40,616 nucleotides of DNA from assembly GCA_002503205.1 (NCBI GenBank), contig DARE01000035.1, positions 4,156 to 44,771 of the forward strand. The letters are read 5' to 3'. Positions 30,369 through 39,582 of the stretch are shown here, piece by piece (position 1 is the stretch's first letter; every line of letters begins with the position of its first letter). The notes beneath the pieces are model-generated. The model searched no databases. It was not told where the DNA came from and worked only from the letters and a program-made list of their open reading frames with translations. This stretch comes from Thermoplasmatales archaeon UBA447 (GTDB taxonomy: Archaea > Thermoplasmatota > Thermoplasmata > Thermoplasmatales > Thermoplasmataceae). The translations under genes were made by a program, and so were the position numbers.

Positions 30369-33300
30369 TTATTTTTTACCCAAAATATTCGATTTGTCTT
30401 CTACAAATGGCTCCTTCTCTAACTGAAATGATAGGTAATAATTACCGTCAGGATCCATATGCCTGTTGAGCAGTTTGCCAGGGTTTCGATTTATCATTTT
30501 TCTTACAGCGGTTCTGGAAACACCGTTTTCAGTTGCGTTTCTAATCATTGTTCTGATGTCTGCATTTATGTTTCTCCTTATATATTCCAGAACGTCCTTC
30601 TCTGTTTTGCTTCCCCGGTTATTTCTCCTAATAACAAAAAATATGAGAAGTATTGGAAAAACTATCTCAGGGATAGGCCCGGTTGAGAAAACATGCTTCG
30701 AATAGACCTTATCAACGGTCCCACTATTTACATGCACAGAAACAGTGCTGTAGCCTGGCATAAGAACTGCAAATACACTCCCATTTGAGCCAATATTCCT
30801 GGAATTTAGATATATTGAGTAACTGAAAGACATGGTATCATTTCCTTCAAGTACAGGGCTAATCTTTGCGAATCCAAGTACCTGTGCAATATTCAGGAGA
30901 ACATTGGTTATTTCTGGAATGGAGGACACTTTGAAGTAAGGGGTTTCATAACTGTTACTATTACCGCATAGATCAGTATCGGCTGCGTTTAAACGGTATT
31001 GCCCATCCTTGTTTATCGAAAGTATAACCGTACCATTATTTTTAGTATATTGACCTTCTAGCCTGTTGTTAAGATAAATATATAGCGTTGAACTGACTGG
31101 ATCCAAAACCGAGAAGTTAAACTGGATTTTCCCCTTTCCCACGGTAACTGGTCTGGACAGGTTAATTACAGGCCTGACCCTCGAATAAATAATCTCTATT
31201 GAAGTTGTGTTTATGCCCCCGTATTTGTTTTCCTCATGAATGATGAAACTTGATTTTGTGAAATTGCCAGAAAATAGGAATGAACTTCCATTGAATGTTG
31301 AATTCAAAGATCCATTTAAGTTTGAAACCTCAAAGAATTCATTTGATGAGGGGAATGGAATGGTAAAAATGCTTGAATTAGTATAATAAATCCTTTTCAG
31401 CCAGGAAAATGAGGGAATTGAGTTGTTCACCCAGAAGTTTATGGAGGAAGTGTTTGATAATCCTGATTCCCCTTTCGCCGATATTACTGCCCTATATTCT
31501 CCGTTTTCTGAGAAGATATTTCTATAATTTCCAAGGGCAAATACCACTTTTTCAATATCGGACTCAGTGGAATTGATCAATCTTAACCCCTCAGGATTGT
31601 ATATCTGAATGTTAAGAGCGGATGTTGTGTTTGTGGAAACATTGATAGTCGGGTTTGCCCCCGTGCTGTTACTCGAAAATGATACATAGAAGCGGTTCAT
31701 TGTTATATGTAACGATGGCGCATAGTCAAGAATGTGTATTACAGCATACCCTAAGAGAGCTTCCTGTCCCAAAGGGAAAATACCAATGACAGTAATCTTC
31801 CACTCACCATTTCCCAGTTTAAGATCTGTGTTATTCACTTCTGTTGACACATTTACCCTTGATGAATTTGAAACAGCCGTAACATCATACCTTGATACAT
31901 TGCTAAGTGTCTCCCATCCAAAAATCACAGAATCTTTGCTTAGATAAGATCCGTTCTCTATCGTAAGGGTATTGTTTTCCGTTAATGGAATGATAAATAT
32001 TTGCAAAGTAATATTATAGATTCTCCCATAGATGTCAAAAAGAACGAAATGAATGGAATAATTCCCTGTTAAATTTGCTGGAAGGCCTACGCTGTAATTC
32101 CCTCTCGTGGCATTTAGAAGAAATCCCTGATGATAGAGTCCTTTAACCTTACCTTCCGGAATGTTATTCAGCTCGAATTCAACCCTGGAACCCTCCTTGA
32201 TGAATGATGAATTCTGAACAGTAACTAAATGTGGTTGAAAATCGTCTACAACAAACTCTGTGGTAATGTTTAATCTGGAACCCATTTCATTCTTTGCGTT
32301 AATTGAGACATAGTTTGTGCCATTATTGAGGTCGTCAGGGTGTGCAATTACACTGCTGTTCCTGATCTCTGCAGGCATGCTATTTATAAATGCATTAACC
32401 GTGTACTCGGAACTGGAAGATATGCTGAAGTTAAGATCGGCACAGCTTCCGGAATAGTAATCCTTTAGGTTAAATTTAACTGATAAATTTGTATCCGGAA
32501 GTGGGTAGATTCCACTATAATAGACATTTATGCTGCCTGCATTGAAGGTGAAAATTGATTCATTATATGTGCACAGCAGCCTTGATCCTTGTGAAATAGG
32601 AAGCACAGTGATTCCTGACCGGTTTACAAGGAGATAAGTTCCTGAACTAGCCGCTAAAAGACCCTGATCCATAGACAGTACAGGTAAAATATATGAATTT
32701 GAGTACAAGAGACCACTGACACTTGAAGATATATAACTTCCATCGCTCCGGTTGCTTTCCCATATATTATATGAAATACCTGCTCCCACTATGGTTCTCA
32801 TAATTTCAACAGTGGGAAAGAGGGAGGCCCCTCTTTCACGTAACATCTGAAATGAACTGTCTGAAATATTTGCCATATATTGGTATTCGTCGCCATTGGT
32901 TACATTGAAAACAGAAAAATAGACGGTAGAACCATTGACAGTTGCACCTGTTACGTTGGAACCATTTACTGTGAAATTCAACACTTCTCCTGTTTTAAGG
33001 TTTAATAGAGACACTTTCCCTGTTCCTGAAAGGATTATGTCTGAACTGTTTTTCTCAAAAACTTCTGTGGCTTTAGGTATGTCAATTGGACCCCCTACAT
33101 ATTCACTTGTGAAACTATCCTCATTGATAGCTATTACCCTGCTCCAATTTTCCTCTGAAACTATACAATAATAGAAACCACCTGATCCAAAGCCCCTCAC
33201 TATATATTGAGAATTATCAGGCTGGAAAATCTTCCACGATGTCCTGTTCTGAAGGTTCAGTGCATATATGGCATCATTCATGGAATTTTCATAGATCAGT

Positions 33301-34109
33301 GAGTCAGCCCGGGGATCATACGAGAATGAACTTTCTGAACTGTTGATTGGAAATGAACCGCCAATATTATCCTCTTTCCACCCTTGCCCTGAAACATTAT
33401 TCAAAATAGTTACTGATGAACTGTTTTTAAGGCTTATACTGAATAGAGTAATATTGCAGAAAGGCCCTCCAATGATAAAGCTTCCAAAGCCAGCATTTGT
33501 TCCGTTCTCAATAGTAATAGGGAATTTCACAGGCGAAAACGGTTCAGGGCGGTTACCAAATGAATAGAATAATGTTCTAAAGTTGTCCAGGGATATCTGC
33601 ATTGTCAGGTTTCTGTCCATTGAAGGATCTGCCCCTATTTTTGTTGTATTACCGGAATTGAGATAATCATAACCTCCGTATCCTGAACCGAAGTACTGCC
33701 TCAATATTCTGCTCTTACCAAAATTGAGGATAATGTTAGACATCGTTTCGAAATAATTACTGTTGGAATTCCAGTTGAAAGTCAATCTGATGCTCATATT
33801 GCTGCTAATAGGGAATCTGATCTCAAAAGTAGTCCAGTTAACAACCCCATTTTGAGGTTTTGAAAATATGTTCAGGCCTTTCCCATAATCTGTGTTTTCT
33901 GTTTCGATACGATAGTTGTTGCTTCTGTTATTCACCAGAAATGAAAAACCACTTCCATTTGATGGAAATGAGCCGGGTGAAGGCTCTGAAAAATTATAAA
34001 TCATTGGTTCTGGTTGAATATTTGTATGCGCATTTCCCGTAGATATTCCCTGAAATTGGAGGGAAATACCCAATAACAGTATTAGTATAATATATACATG
34101 AATTTTCAT
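30369..34109 (-). CDS. Giant surface protein with cytoplasmic winged-helix-like tail
   Basis: Protein of 1246 aa: signal peptide (residues 1-28), a jelly-roll-like region (about 35-230), a stretch of repeated beta segments resembling a propeller (about 250-540), and several Ig-like segments (about 550-1120), all rich in NxS/T sequons. A membrane segment PIPEIVFPILLIFFVI lies at about 1143-1160, followed by RRNNR. The last 80 residues look like a winged helix: KDVLEYIRRN, DIRTMIRNATENG, SRTAVRKMINRN and a wing MDPDGNYYLSFQL. The protein could sense an outside signal or sugar and act on DNA directly. Domain calls are by pattern. TATA-like CTTAAGATATG (34144-34134) supports the ATG at 34109. Confidence 0.7.
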   Translation of the reverse strand: MKIHVYIILILLLGISLQFQGISTGNAHTNIQPEPMIYNFSEPSPGSFPSNGSGFSFLVNNRSNNYRIETENTDYGKGLNIFSKPQNGVVNWTTFEIRFPISSNMSIRLTFNWNSNSNYFETMSNIILNFGKSRILRQYFGSGYGGYDYLNSGNTTKIGADPSMDRNLTMQISLDNFRTLFYSFGNRPEPFSPVKFPITIENGTNAGFGSFIIGGPFCNITLFSISLKNSSSVTILNNVSGQGWKEDNIGGSFPINSSESSFSYDPRADSLIYENSMNDAIYALNLQNRTSWKIFQPDNSQYIVRGFGSGGFYYCIVSEENWSRVIAINEDSFTSEYVGGPIDIPKATEVFEKNSSDIILSGTGKVSLLNLKTGEVLNFTVNGSNVTGATVNGSTVYFSVFNVTNGDEYQYMANISDSSFQMLRERGASLFPTVEIMRTIVGAGISYNIWESNRSDGSYISSSVSGLLYSNSYILPVLSMDQGLLAASSGTYLLVNRSGITVLPISQGSRLLCTYNESIFTFNAGSINVYYSGIYPLPDTNLSVKFNLKDYYSGSCADLNFSISSSSEYTVNAFINSMPAEIRNSSVIAHPDDLNNGTNYVSINAKNEMGSRLNITTEFVVDDFQPHLVTVQNSSFIKEGSRVEFELNNIPEGKVKGLYHQGFLLNATRGNYSVGLPANLTGNYSIHFVLFDIYGRIYNITLQIFIIPLTENNTLTIENGSYLSKDSVIFGWETLSNVSRYDVTAVSNSSRVNVSTEVNNTDLKLGNGEWKITVIGIFPLGQEALLGYAVIHILDYAPSLHITMNRFYVSFSSNSTGANPTINVSTNTTSALNIQIYNPEGLRLINSTESDIEKVVFALGNYRNIFSENGEYRAVISAKGESGLSNTSSINFWVNNSIPSFSWLKRIYYTNSSIFTIPFPSSNEFFEVSNLNGSLNSTFNGSSFLFSGNFTKSSFIIHEENKYGGINTTSIEIIYSRVRPVINLSRPVTVGKGKIQFNFSVLDPVSSTLYIYLNNRLEGQYTKNNGTVILSINKDGQYRLNAADTDLCGNSNSYETPYFKVSSIPEITNVLLNIAQVLGFAKISPVLEGNDTMSFSYSIYLNSRNIGSNGSVFAVLMPGYSTVSVHVNSGTVDKVYSKHVFSTGPIPEIVFPILLIFFVIRRNNRGSKTEKDVLEYIRRNINADIRTMIRNATENGVSRTAVRKMINRNPGKLLNRHMDPDGNYYLSFQLEKEPFVEDKSNILGKK

Positions 34110-34133
34110 TGTTTAATGAATCCCTGAAATGTA

Positions 34134-34144
34134 CATATCTTAAG
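34134..34144 (-). promoter_or_regulatory. TATA box of the giant surface protein gene
   Basis: CTTAAGATATG on the minus strand is centred about 30 nt before the ATG at 34109. It lies 75 nt from the divergent GAPDH promoter. Confidence 0.45.
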
Positions 34145-34218
34145 AAATCTTTTCTTCAATGTATCAGAACATGGGATCCCGATATCTTGAGCAGGGTACA
34201 AATAAAAATGACTCATTA

Positions 34219-34228
34219 CTTATATATC
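34219..34228 (+). promoter_or_regulatory. TATA box of the GAPDH-radA operon
   Basis: CTTATATATC is centred 28 nt before the ATG at 34252. The in-frame ATG at 34159 lies upstream of this box and is therefore not the start. Confidence 0.6.
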
Positions 34229-34251
34229 TACCTGAGCAATTGTCTCCTGTC

Positions 34252-35268
34252 ATGATCAGAGTTGGAATAAACGGTTATGGTACTATTGGAAGAAGGGTGG
34301 CAGATGCCGTTTCCAGACAGAAAGATATGGAGGTCTCGGGAGTTATAAAGACAAAACCGGACTATGTGGCTATGACTGCTTCATCCAAGTTCAAGATCTT
34401 TGTGCCTGATCGTGAGTCGATCAAAAAGTTTCAGGATAAATCCCTTGATGTTCAGGGTGACCTTGATGATCTGGTTTCGGCTTCGGACATAATAATAGAC
34501 TGCACACCTGAAGGGCAGGGAGAGAAAAATATTCAGATTTACAGAAAGCATAAAAAGAAAGCCATTTTTCAGGGTGGAGAGTCGTCCAGCCTTGCTGAAG
34601 TAAGCTTCAACGCCTATGCCAATTACGATTCAGCATCTGGTAAAGAATACGTAAGAGTCGTATCCTGCAATACAACAGGGCTAGCAAGAACCCTATCAAC
34701 TCTGCGGGATCACTTCGGGGTTTCCGAAGCAAGTGCAACACTTATAAGGAGGGCGACAGACCCGAACGACAGCAAGAAGGGCCCCATAAATGCACTTGAG
34801 CCAGATCTTCATTTTCCATCACATCATGGACCGGACGTAATGACAGTAATGGATGGGATTAGCATTGAAACTTCAGCAGTCAAAGCGCCAACAACCCTAA
34901 TGCACCTCCATTCTGTAACTGTTAAAATTAAATCAGAAACGGATCTGGAGCATGTTCTGAGGGCATTTGAATCTAGAAGAAGACTGATGATTGTATCCGG
35001 CAAAAATGGAATAACATCAACAGCCCAGGTGATGGATTTAGCAAGGGAACTTGGCAGAGAACGTTCTGACCTTTACGAAATTGCAATCTGGAGAGAAAAC
35101 GTAAATTTAAATGGCAGAAAGATCAATTACATGCAGGCAGTACATCAGGAGAGTGATGTTGTGCCGGAAAACGTAGATGCCGTTCGAGCAGTATTTGGGC
35201 TTCAGGAAAAGGAAAAGTCCATTGAACTGACAGACATGGCATTGGGAATAAAAGAAAAGGTGTATTAA
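34252..35268 (+). CDS. gap: Type II glyceraldehyde-3-phosphate dehydrogenase
   Basis: Archaeal phosphorylating GAPDH of 338 aa that interconverts glyceraldehyde 3-phosphate and 1,3-bisphosphoglycerate with NAD(P). The Rossmann motif VGINGYGTIGRRVADAV (4-20) opens the protein. The catalytic cysteine is C139 in VVSCNTTGLARTL, and HHGPDVMTVM follows in the catalytic domain. Sequence before residue 1 (from 34159) is not conserved-looking and lies upstream of the TATA box. The stop overlaps the radA ATG as TAATG, so the genes are cotranscribed. In this group the enzyme serves mainly gluconeogenesis; that is family knowledge, not visible here. Confidence 0.92.
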   Translation: MIRVGINGYGTIGRRVADAVSRQKDMEVSGVIKTKPDYVAMTASSKFKIFVPDRESIKKFQDKSLDVQGDLDDLVSASDIIIDCTPEGQGEKNIQIYRKHKKKAIFQGGESSSLAEVSFNAYANYDSASGKEYVRVVSCNTTGLARTLSTLRDHFGVSEASATLIRRATDPNDSKKGPINALEPDLHFPSHHGPDVMTVMDGISIETSAVKAPTTLMHLHSVTVKIKSETDLEHVLRAFESRRRLMIVSGKNGITSTAQVMDLARELGRERSDLYEIAIWRENVNLNGRKINYMQAVHQESDVVPENVDAVRAVFGLQEKEKSIELTDMALGIKEKVY

Positions 35269-36236
35269 TGGCAGAGGATAAGAAAGAAACTAAGAAAATA
35301 ACCATAGAAGACCTTCCCGGAGTGGGAGAGGCAACAGCAGAAAAACTGAGAGAGAATGGCTTTGACGACATAATGACTTTGGCAGTGGCCTCACCCAAGG
35401 ATCTGTCAGATCTCGCAGGCATTGCAGAGGGAAGCGCAATCAAGATCATAGCCTCGGCCAGGAAATTTGCTGATGTGGGAAACTTTGAAACCGGTGAACA
35501 GATTCTTGAAAGAAGAAAGGACGTTACAAAGTTATCCACCGGCTCAAAAAATCTTGACAACCTGCTGGGAGGTGGCCTTGAAACACAGTCAATCACTGAG
35601 TTCTTCGGAGAATTTGGATCTGGTAAGACCCAGATCATGCATCAGCTCGCAGTCAACTGTACGAGGCCCTTAGAGGAAGGTGGCTTCAATTCTGATGTTC
35701 TCATTATCGATACAGAAAATACATTCAGGCCGGAGAGAATAATTCAGATGTCCAAATTCAGAGGTGCAGACCCCGATGAGGTTCTAAAAAGGATCCATGT
35801 GGCGAGAGCATATAATTCACATCATCAAATACTGCTTGCGGAGAGGGCTTCTGAGATGGCTAAGGAATTTCCTATCCGACTGCTTATAGTGGACTCACTA
35901 ACATCCCACTTCAGATCAGAATATATGGGAAGAGGGTCGCTTTCAGAGAGGCAGCAGCTCCTCAACAGGCACATGCATGACCTGCTGAAGTTTTCTACAA
36001 TCAACAACTCAGTAATTGCTGTAACCAACCAGGTTTCAGCCAGGCCTGATGTTTTCTTTGGAGATCCCACAGCACCAATTGGTGGAAATATTGTAGGCCA
36101 TACAGCTACCTTCAGGGTGTATCTAAGGAAGAGCAAGGGAGGAAAGAGAATCGCGAGATTGATTGATTCCCCATACCTGCCCGAAGGAGAGACAGTAGTT
36201 CAGATTTCAGAGGACGGAGTTACCGACGGAGTATAG
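35268..36236 (+). CDS. radA: DNA repair and recombination protein RadA
   Basis: Archaeal RecA/Rad51 recombinase of 322 aa that forms filaments on single-stranded DNA and exchanges strands. The N-terminal helix-hairpin-helix domain contains LPGVGEATAEKLRENGF (16-32) and LAGIAEGSAIKI. Walker A is GEFGSGKTQ (114-122), Walker B is RLLIVDSL (about 204-211), and the L2 region includes NNSVIAVTNQVSARPD. No intein is present. It sits between GAPDH and an ACT-domain regulator gene in one operon. Confidence 0.95.
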   Translation: MAEDKKETKKITIEDLPGVGEATAEKLRENGFDDIMTLAVASPKDLSDLAGIAEGSAIKIIASARKFADVGNFETGEQILERRKDVTKLSTGSKNLDNLLGGGLETQSITEFFGEFGSGKTQIMHQLAVNCTRPLEEGGFNSDVLIIDTENTFRPERIIQMSKFRGADPDEVLKRIHVARAYNSHHQILLAERASEMAKEFPIRLLIVDSLTSHFRSEYMGRGSLSERQQLLNRHMHDLLKFSTINNSVIAVTNQVSARPDVFFGDPTAPIGGNIVGHTATFRVYLRKSKGGKRIARLIDSPYLPEGETVVQISEDGVTDGV

Positions 36237-36244
36237 GAATATAA

Positions 36245-36760
36245 ATGTGGCAGTATATCAATGAAAGCTTCAAAAAATACCCTTCACAGCAGAAAGTCCT
36301 GCTGAAACTGATAAGTCTTGGGCTATCCGTGAGGAGAGATTTTGAAGGTGTTCCAAGGATATACTGCTCAGACGTAGAGGTCAAGGCTTCTGCCCTTGCA
36401 TCTTCACTTGACATAGACAGGAGGGCCGTACTTGATGCCCTGGACAAGATAGTCCATGATGAGAAACTGGCGGTTTTTTTCTCGAACATAACGCCTGTCC
36501 CTGACTTCGGAAAAGTAAGCACTCACCTTGGGATGGGTGTCATACAGATACTCCCTGAATCAGCCACTAAGCCTGGCATAATCGCAGGAGTGTCGAGGAT
36601 ATTCAGTGAGGAGGGTATCAGCATTAGGCAGGTTCTTGTCGATGATCCTGAACTATCTGAAAGTCCAAAGGCAACAATAGTTACCGATGGCCAGATACCA
36701 TCCCGGCTCCTGTCCGAGATCAGAAAAATTCCTGGAGTCCAAGCAGTACTCCTTCTCTGA
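36245..36760 (+). CDS. HTH-plus-ACT domain regulator
   Basis: Protein of 171 aa. The first half has a helical DNA-binding-like pattern, VKASALASSLDIDRRAVLDA then LDKIVHDEKLAVFF (about 41-76). The second half is an ACT domain, GVIQILPESATKPGIIAGVS then IFSEEGISIRQVLVDD (about 98-136) and ending PGVQAVLLL. It matches the archaeal proteins described as regulators of amino-acid metabolism with an ACT domain. It follows radA by 8 nt and ends 2 nt before the convergent purK stop. The ligand is unknown. Confidence 0.75.
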   Translation: MWQYINESFKKYPSQQKVLLKLISLGLSVRRDFEGVPRIYCSDVEVKASALASSLDIDRRAVLDALDKIVHDEKLAVFFSNITPVPDFGKVSTHLGMGVIQILPESATKPGIIAGVSRIFSEEGISIRQVLVDDPELSESPKATIVTDGQIPSRLLSEIRKIPGVQAVLLL

Positions 36761-36762
36761 TC

Positions 36763-37842
36763 TCAGAGATATTTGTCTGGATCATCCCCGTAATATGCCC
36801 TGGTGACAAGATCCATCCTTTTTTTCAGGCTCGCTTCGTCATGTGATGCAATGTTCACATGGCCAAGTTTTCTTCCTCTTCTTGCTGAATCTTTACAGTA
36901 CCAGTAGATCACGGTGCCTGGAATGGAAAGTATTTCAGATCTTGTTGTGCTGTCAAGATCCTTTCCTATGAGGTTAACAATACCGCTTGGGGAGAGCAGT
37001 TCTGGCTCATTGATGGGAAGGCCAGTTATTGCCCTCAGGTGTGCCTCAAACTGTGACATTGTACTTCCAAGAAGTGTGTGATGGCCTGTGTTATGCACCC
37101 TTGGAGCTATCTCGTTTACCATCGGTTTGCCATCAACGACAAAGAATTCTATTCCCATTGCACCCACATATCCTAGGCTCCGGATAATCCGCTCTCCTAT
37201 GTCCCTGAATCCGGGATCAGATATTGGGGCCCTGTTGAGCAGTAGTATCCCCTTTCTATTGAGGTTGTAGGAGGGTGTGAACATCACCACTTTACCATTT
37301 CTGTCTGAGACAAAAATTGCGGAAGCCTCATAATCAAAATCTATTTTCTGTTCCACAACATACTTCTGATCAGGTATCCCATCCAGCTTATCGTTCCTCT
37401 TAAGTCTGTACTGGCCCTTTCCATCGTAACCTCCGGCGGCACTTTTCAGAACTGAGTGATCAAATGACTTTACTGCCTCAGATAGTTCCTTCCTGGTTTC
37501 AGCCACCATAAATTCTGCGGTCGGAACACCAATTCCTTTCAGGAAATTCTTCTCATCCGCACGATCCCTTTTGAGCATTATGGAATTTTTGCCGGGGAAA
37601 AGCTTTCCTGATGACTCTGCTGCCTCCAGGACTCTGCTGTCGATGTGTTCAAACTCAAAAGTTATGACTTCACTTTGCCCTATGAAATCCCTGTACTGAT
37701 CATAGGAGTAACTGGAGTCTGAAATTCTACCGGCAGGTGAATTGGCATTGCTGTCTATAACGGAGAAATTGAAACCAAGCTTTCGACCCTCCATGACAAG
37801 CATCCTCCCAAGCTGTCCACCACCTATGATCCCTACATTCAT
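36763..37842 (-). CDS. purK: N5-carboxyaminoimidazole ribonucleotide synthase
   Basis: ATP-grasp enzyme of 359 aa that carboxylates AIR to N5-CAIR with bicarbonate and ATP. The N-terminal loop VGIIGGGQLGRMLVMEG (3-19) and VITFEFEHID are diagnostic, then AAGGYDGKGQY in the ATP-grasp domain, and EIAPRVHNTGHHTLLGS (about 240-256) with the substrate and metal ligands. It pairs with purE, which lies 22 nt upstream on the same strand, so both form the two-step purine route from AIR to CAIR. Confidence 0.93.
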   Translation of the reverse strand: MNVGIIGGGQLGRMLVMEGRKLGFNFSVIDSNANSPAGRISDSSYSYDQYRDFIGQSEVITFEFEHIDSRVLEAAESSGKLFPGKNSIMLKRDRADEKNFLKGIGVPTAEFMVAETRKELSEAVKSFDHSVLKSAAGGYDGKGQYRLKRNDKLDGIPDQKYVVEQKIDFDYEASAIFVSDRNGKVVMFTPSYNLNRKGILLLNRAPISDPGFRDIGERIIRSLGYVGAMGIEFFVVDGKPMVNEIAPRVHNTGHHTLLGSTMSQFEAHLRAITGLPINEPELLSPSGIVNLIGKDLDSTTRSEILSIPGTVIYWYCKDSARRGRKLGHVNIASHDEASLKKRMDLVTRAYYGDDPDKYL

Positions 37843-37864
37843 TGACTCACCGGACCCTTAAAGG

Positions 37865-38338
37865 CTATTCTATCTTCTCCTTCAGGACCTTCTCTTCCTG
37901 GTTTTGCATCATTTCCTTGACCTTTTCAGCAATTTCCGGATGCTTTATTCCAAGAATCCTTGCAGCCAGAATTGCCGCATTTCTTGCTCCGTTTATTGCA
38001 ACTGTAGCCACAGGAATTCCTGATGGCATCTGAACGATTGAAAGAAGCGAGTCAAGGCCATTCAGGCTTCTTGACTTTACCGGAACTCCAATAACCGGAA
38101 GCGATGTCAGGGATGCTGTCATTCCTGGAAGATGTGCAGCTCCTCCGGCACCAGCTATGATTACTTCGATTCCTCTAGATTCAGCTTCCTTTGCAAAACT
38201 GTACATCAGGCCTGGGGTCCTGTGCGCGGAAACTATCTTTTTCTCATATTCAATTCCCATCTCAGAGAGAGCTGAAGCTGCTTCCCTCATGGTCTCCCAG
38301 TCGGAACTTGAACCCATTATGACAGATACTAGAGGCAT
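37865..38338 (-). CDS. purE: N5-CAIR mutase (class I PurE)
   Basis: Mutase of 157 aa that turns N5-CAIR into CAIR. The substrate motif VIMGSSSDWETM (about 6-17), SAHRTP (about 41-46) with the catalytic histidine, and AGAGGAAHLPGMTAS are all present. The presence of PurK indicates the class I type. The frame extends to 38410, but the ATG at 38338 starts at the conserved N-terminus and lies 27 nt after a TATA-like box, so I prefer it. It reads out of the last bases of the sua5 gene region. Confidence 0.92.
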   Translation of the reverse strand: MPLVSVIMGSSSDWETMREAASALSEMGIEYEKKIVSAHRTPGLMYSFAKEAESRGIEVIIAGAGGAAHLPGMTASLTSLPVIGVPVKSRSLNGLDSLLSIVQMPSGIPVATVAINGARNAAILAARILGIKHPEIAEKVKEMMQNQEEKVLKEKIE

Positions 38339-38358
38339 CAATGAAGAATTGTCTTTTA

Positions 38359-38370
38359 CCTTATTAAAGT
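38359..38370 (-). promoter_or_regulatory. TATA box of the purEK operon
   Basis: On the minus strand ACTTTAATAAGG is centred 27 nt before the purE ATG at 38338. It overlaps the last codons of the sua5 gene. Confidence 0.5.
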
Positions 38371-39422
38371 GATTCAACGAACCTATTGAAATCTGACTCT
38401 GTCCTAACAACCATAATGGATGCTTTTCTTATGCGATTCATAATCGCCAGGCCCTCCTTCTCTTCAGGAAATGAATGTATCACTCCAGCCAGACAATTTG
38501 ATCGATCAATTTCCCTGAATGAACTAAAAAGCTTTCTTGCTGCTTCTCTGAGATCACCTGAACCTCCAAGAGAAATTAAGTTTTGCCCATTTCTTTCAAG
38601 CATCTGGTCCAGGCCGATGAATAAAAACCGCCTGTCCATACTGTACTTTCTGAATATTCTTTTGTATAGGGAATCATCCTCGATCATCACGAGAGGCTTC
38701 GATGGAGAGTAGTGTTTATACTTCGTTCCTGGTGAGATGGGATTTTCTGAATATGCTATCCCTCTTGCAATATCATCTATTACAACTTCCCCAAAAATTG
38801 AAGAAACATCTTCAGCGTTCATGGCACCTGCCCTCAGGACAATAGGCTTTTCACCGCGGATGTCAATTACAGTTGATTCGAGCCCCAAAGAGCAATCTCC
38901 TGCATCATATATCAGATCCACCGATCCACTGAATTCCTGAATAGCATACTCTGATGATGTGATGCTCGGCCTTGTTGATATGTTTGCGCTTGGTGCTGCT
39001 ACTGGCAGGCCACTTGCCTCTATAATGGACCTGGCCAGGTTGTTGGAAGGCATGCGCACTGCGACAGTATCCAGCCCTCCAGTGACCTCTGCAGGCATAA
39101 GAGGGGAGGCATTGAATATGATCGTAAGCGGGCCAGGCCAGAACTTCTTCCATCTCTCTTCCACCACTTCCGGTACGTCCCTCGTAATTTTATGAAGCAT
39201 TTCCATATTGCTGATGTGGACAATTAGAGGATTGTCAGCTGGCCTCTTTTTCACCGAGAATATTTTGAGTGCAGATTCTGCTGAGAATGCATTGCAGCCA
39301 ATACCATATACAGTTTCAGTGGGAAAAACGATCAGCCCCCCTTTTTTCAGGACAGATGAACCCTCCTGAACTGCCTCCTGAGATGGGTTATCCTGATCAA
39401 CCTTTATTATTCTCGTCATCAT
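38364..39422 (-). CDS. sua5: Threonylcarbamoyl-AMP synthase, Sua5 type
   Basis: Two-domain enzyme of 352 aa that makes threonylcarbamoyl-AMP for the t6A modification at position 37 of ANN-decoding tRNAs. The YrdC domain shows GGLIVFPTETVYGIGCNAFS (about 27-46), KKRPADNPLIVHI and APSANIS. The C-terminal Sua5 domain follows a linker with SPGTKYKHYSPSKPL and ends FRKYS and later segments, which separates it from short TsaC. ATGs lie at 39431, 39422 and 39419; the TATA-like GGTATATTTC at 39453-39444 favours 39422. Confidence 0.9.
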   Translation of the reverse strand: MMTRIIKVDQDNPSQEAVQEGSSVLKKGGLIVFPTETVYGIGCNAFSAESALKIFSVKKRPADNPLIVHISNMEMLHKITRDVPEVVEERWKKFWPGPLTIIFNASPLMPAEVTGGLDTVAVRMPSNNLARSIIEASGLPVAAPSANISTRPSITSSEYAIQEFSGSVDLIYDAGDCSLGLESTVIDIRGEKPIVLRAGAMNAEDVSSIFGEVVIDDIARGIAYSENPISPGTKYKHYSPSKPLVMIEDDSLYKRIFRKYSMDRRFLFIGLDQMLERNGQNLISLGGSGDLREAARKLFSSFREIDRSNCLAGVIHSFPEEKEGLAIMNRIRKASIMVVRTESDFNRFVESL

Positions 39423-39443
39423 TTTCTGCATATCCCTTTGTGG

Positions 39444-39453
39444 GAAATATACC
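39444..39453 (-). promoter_or_regulatory. TATA box of sua5
   Basis: GGTATATTTC on the minus strand is centred 27 nt before the ATG at 39422. Confidence 0.5.
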
Positions 39454-39552
39454 TTGATCGATCCTGATCAAATCTGCAAATATTGCCTGTTGTTTTGGCT
39501 AAATTTCCTTTAAGAATAGGGATGGGGCTTTATTTCCCCGATTAATACAAAG

Positions 39553-39560
39553 TAATAATA
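39553..39560 (+). promoter_or_regulatory. TATA box of the M1 aminopeptidase gene
   Basis: TAATAATA is centred about 27 nt before the ATG at 39583, which predicts a leaderless mRNA. Confidence 0.45.
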
Positions 39561-39582
39561 GAACTTGCCATATTAAGAATCT

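Noticed and set aside
34159..34251. 31-residue N-terminal extension of GAPDH
   Set aside because: The upstream ATG precedes the TATA box, and the conserved Rossmann start is at 34252.
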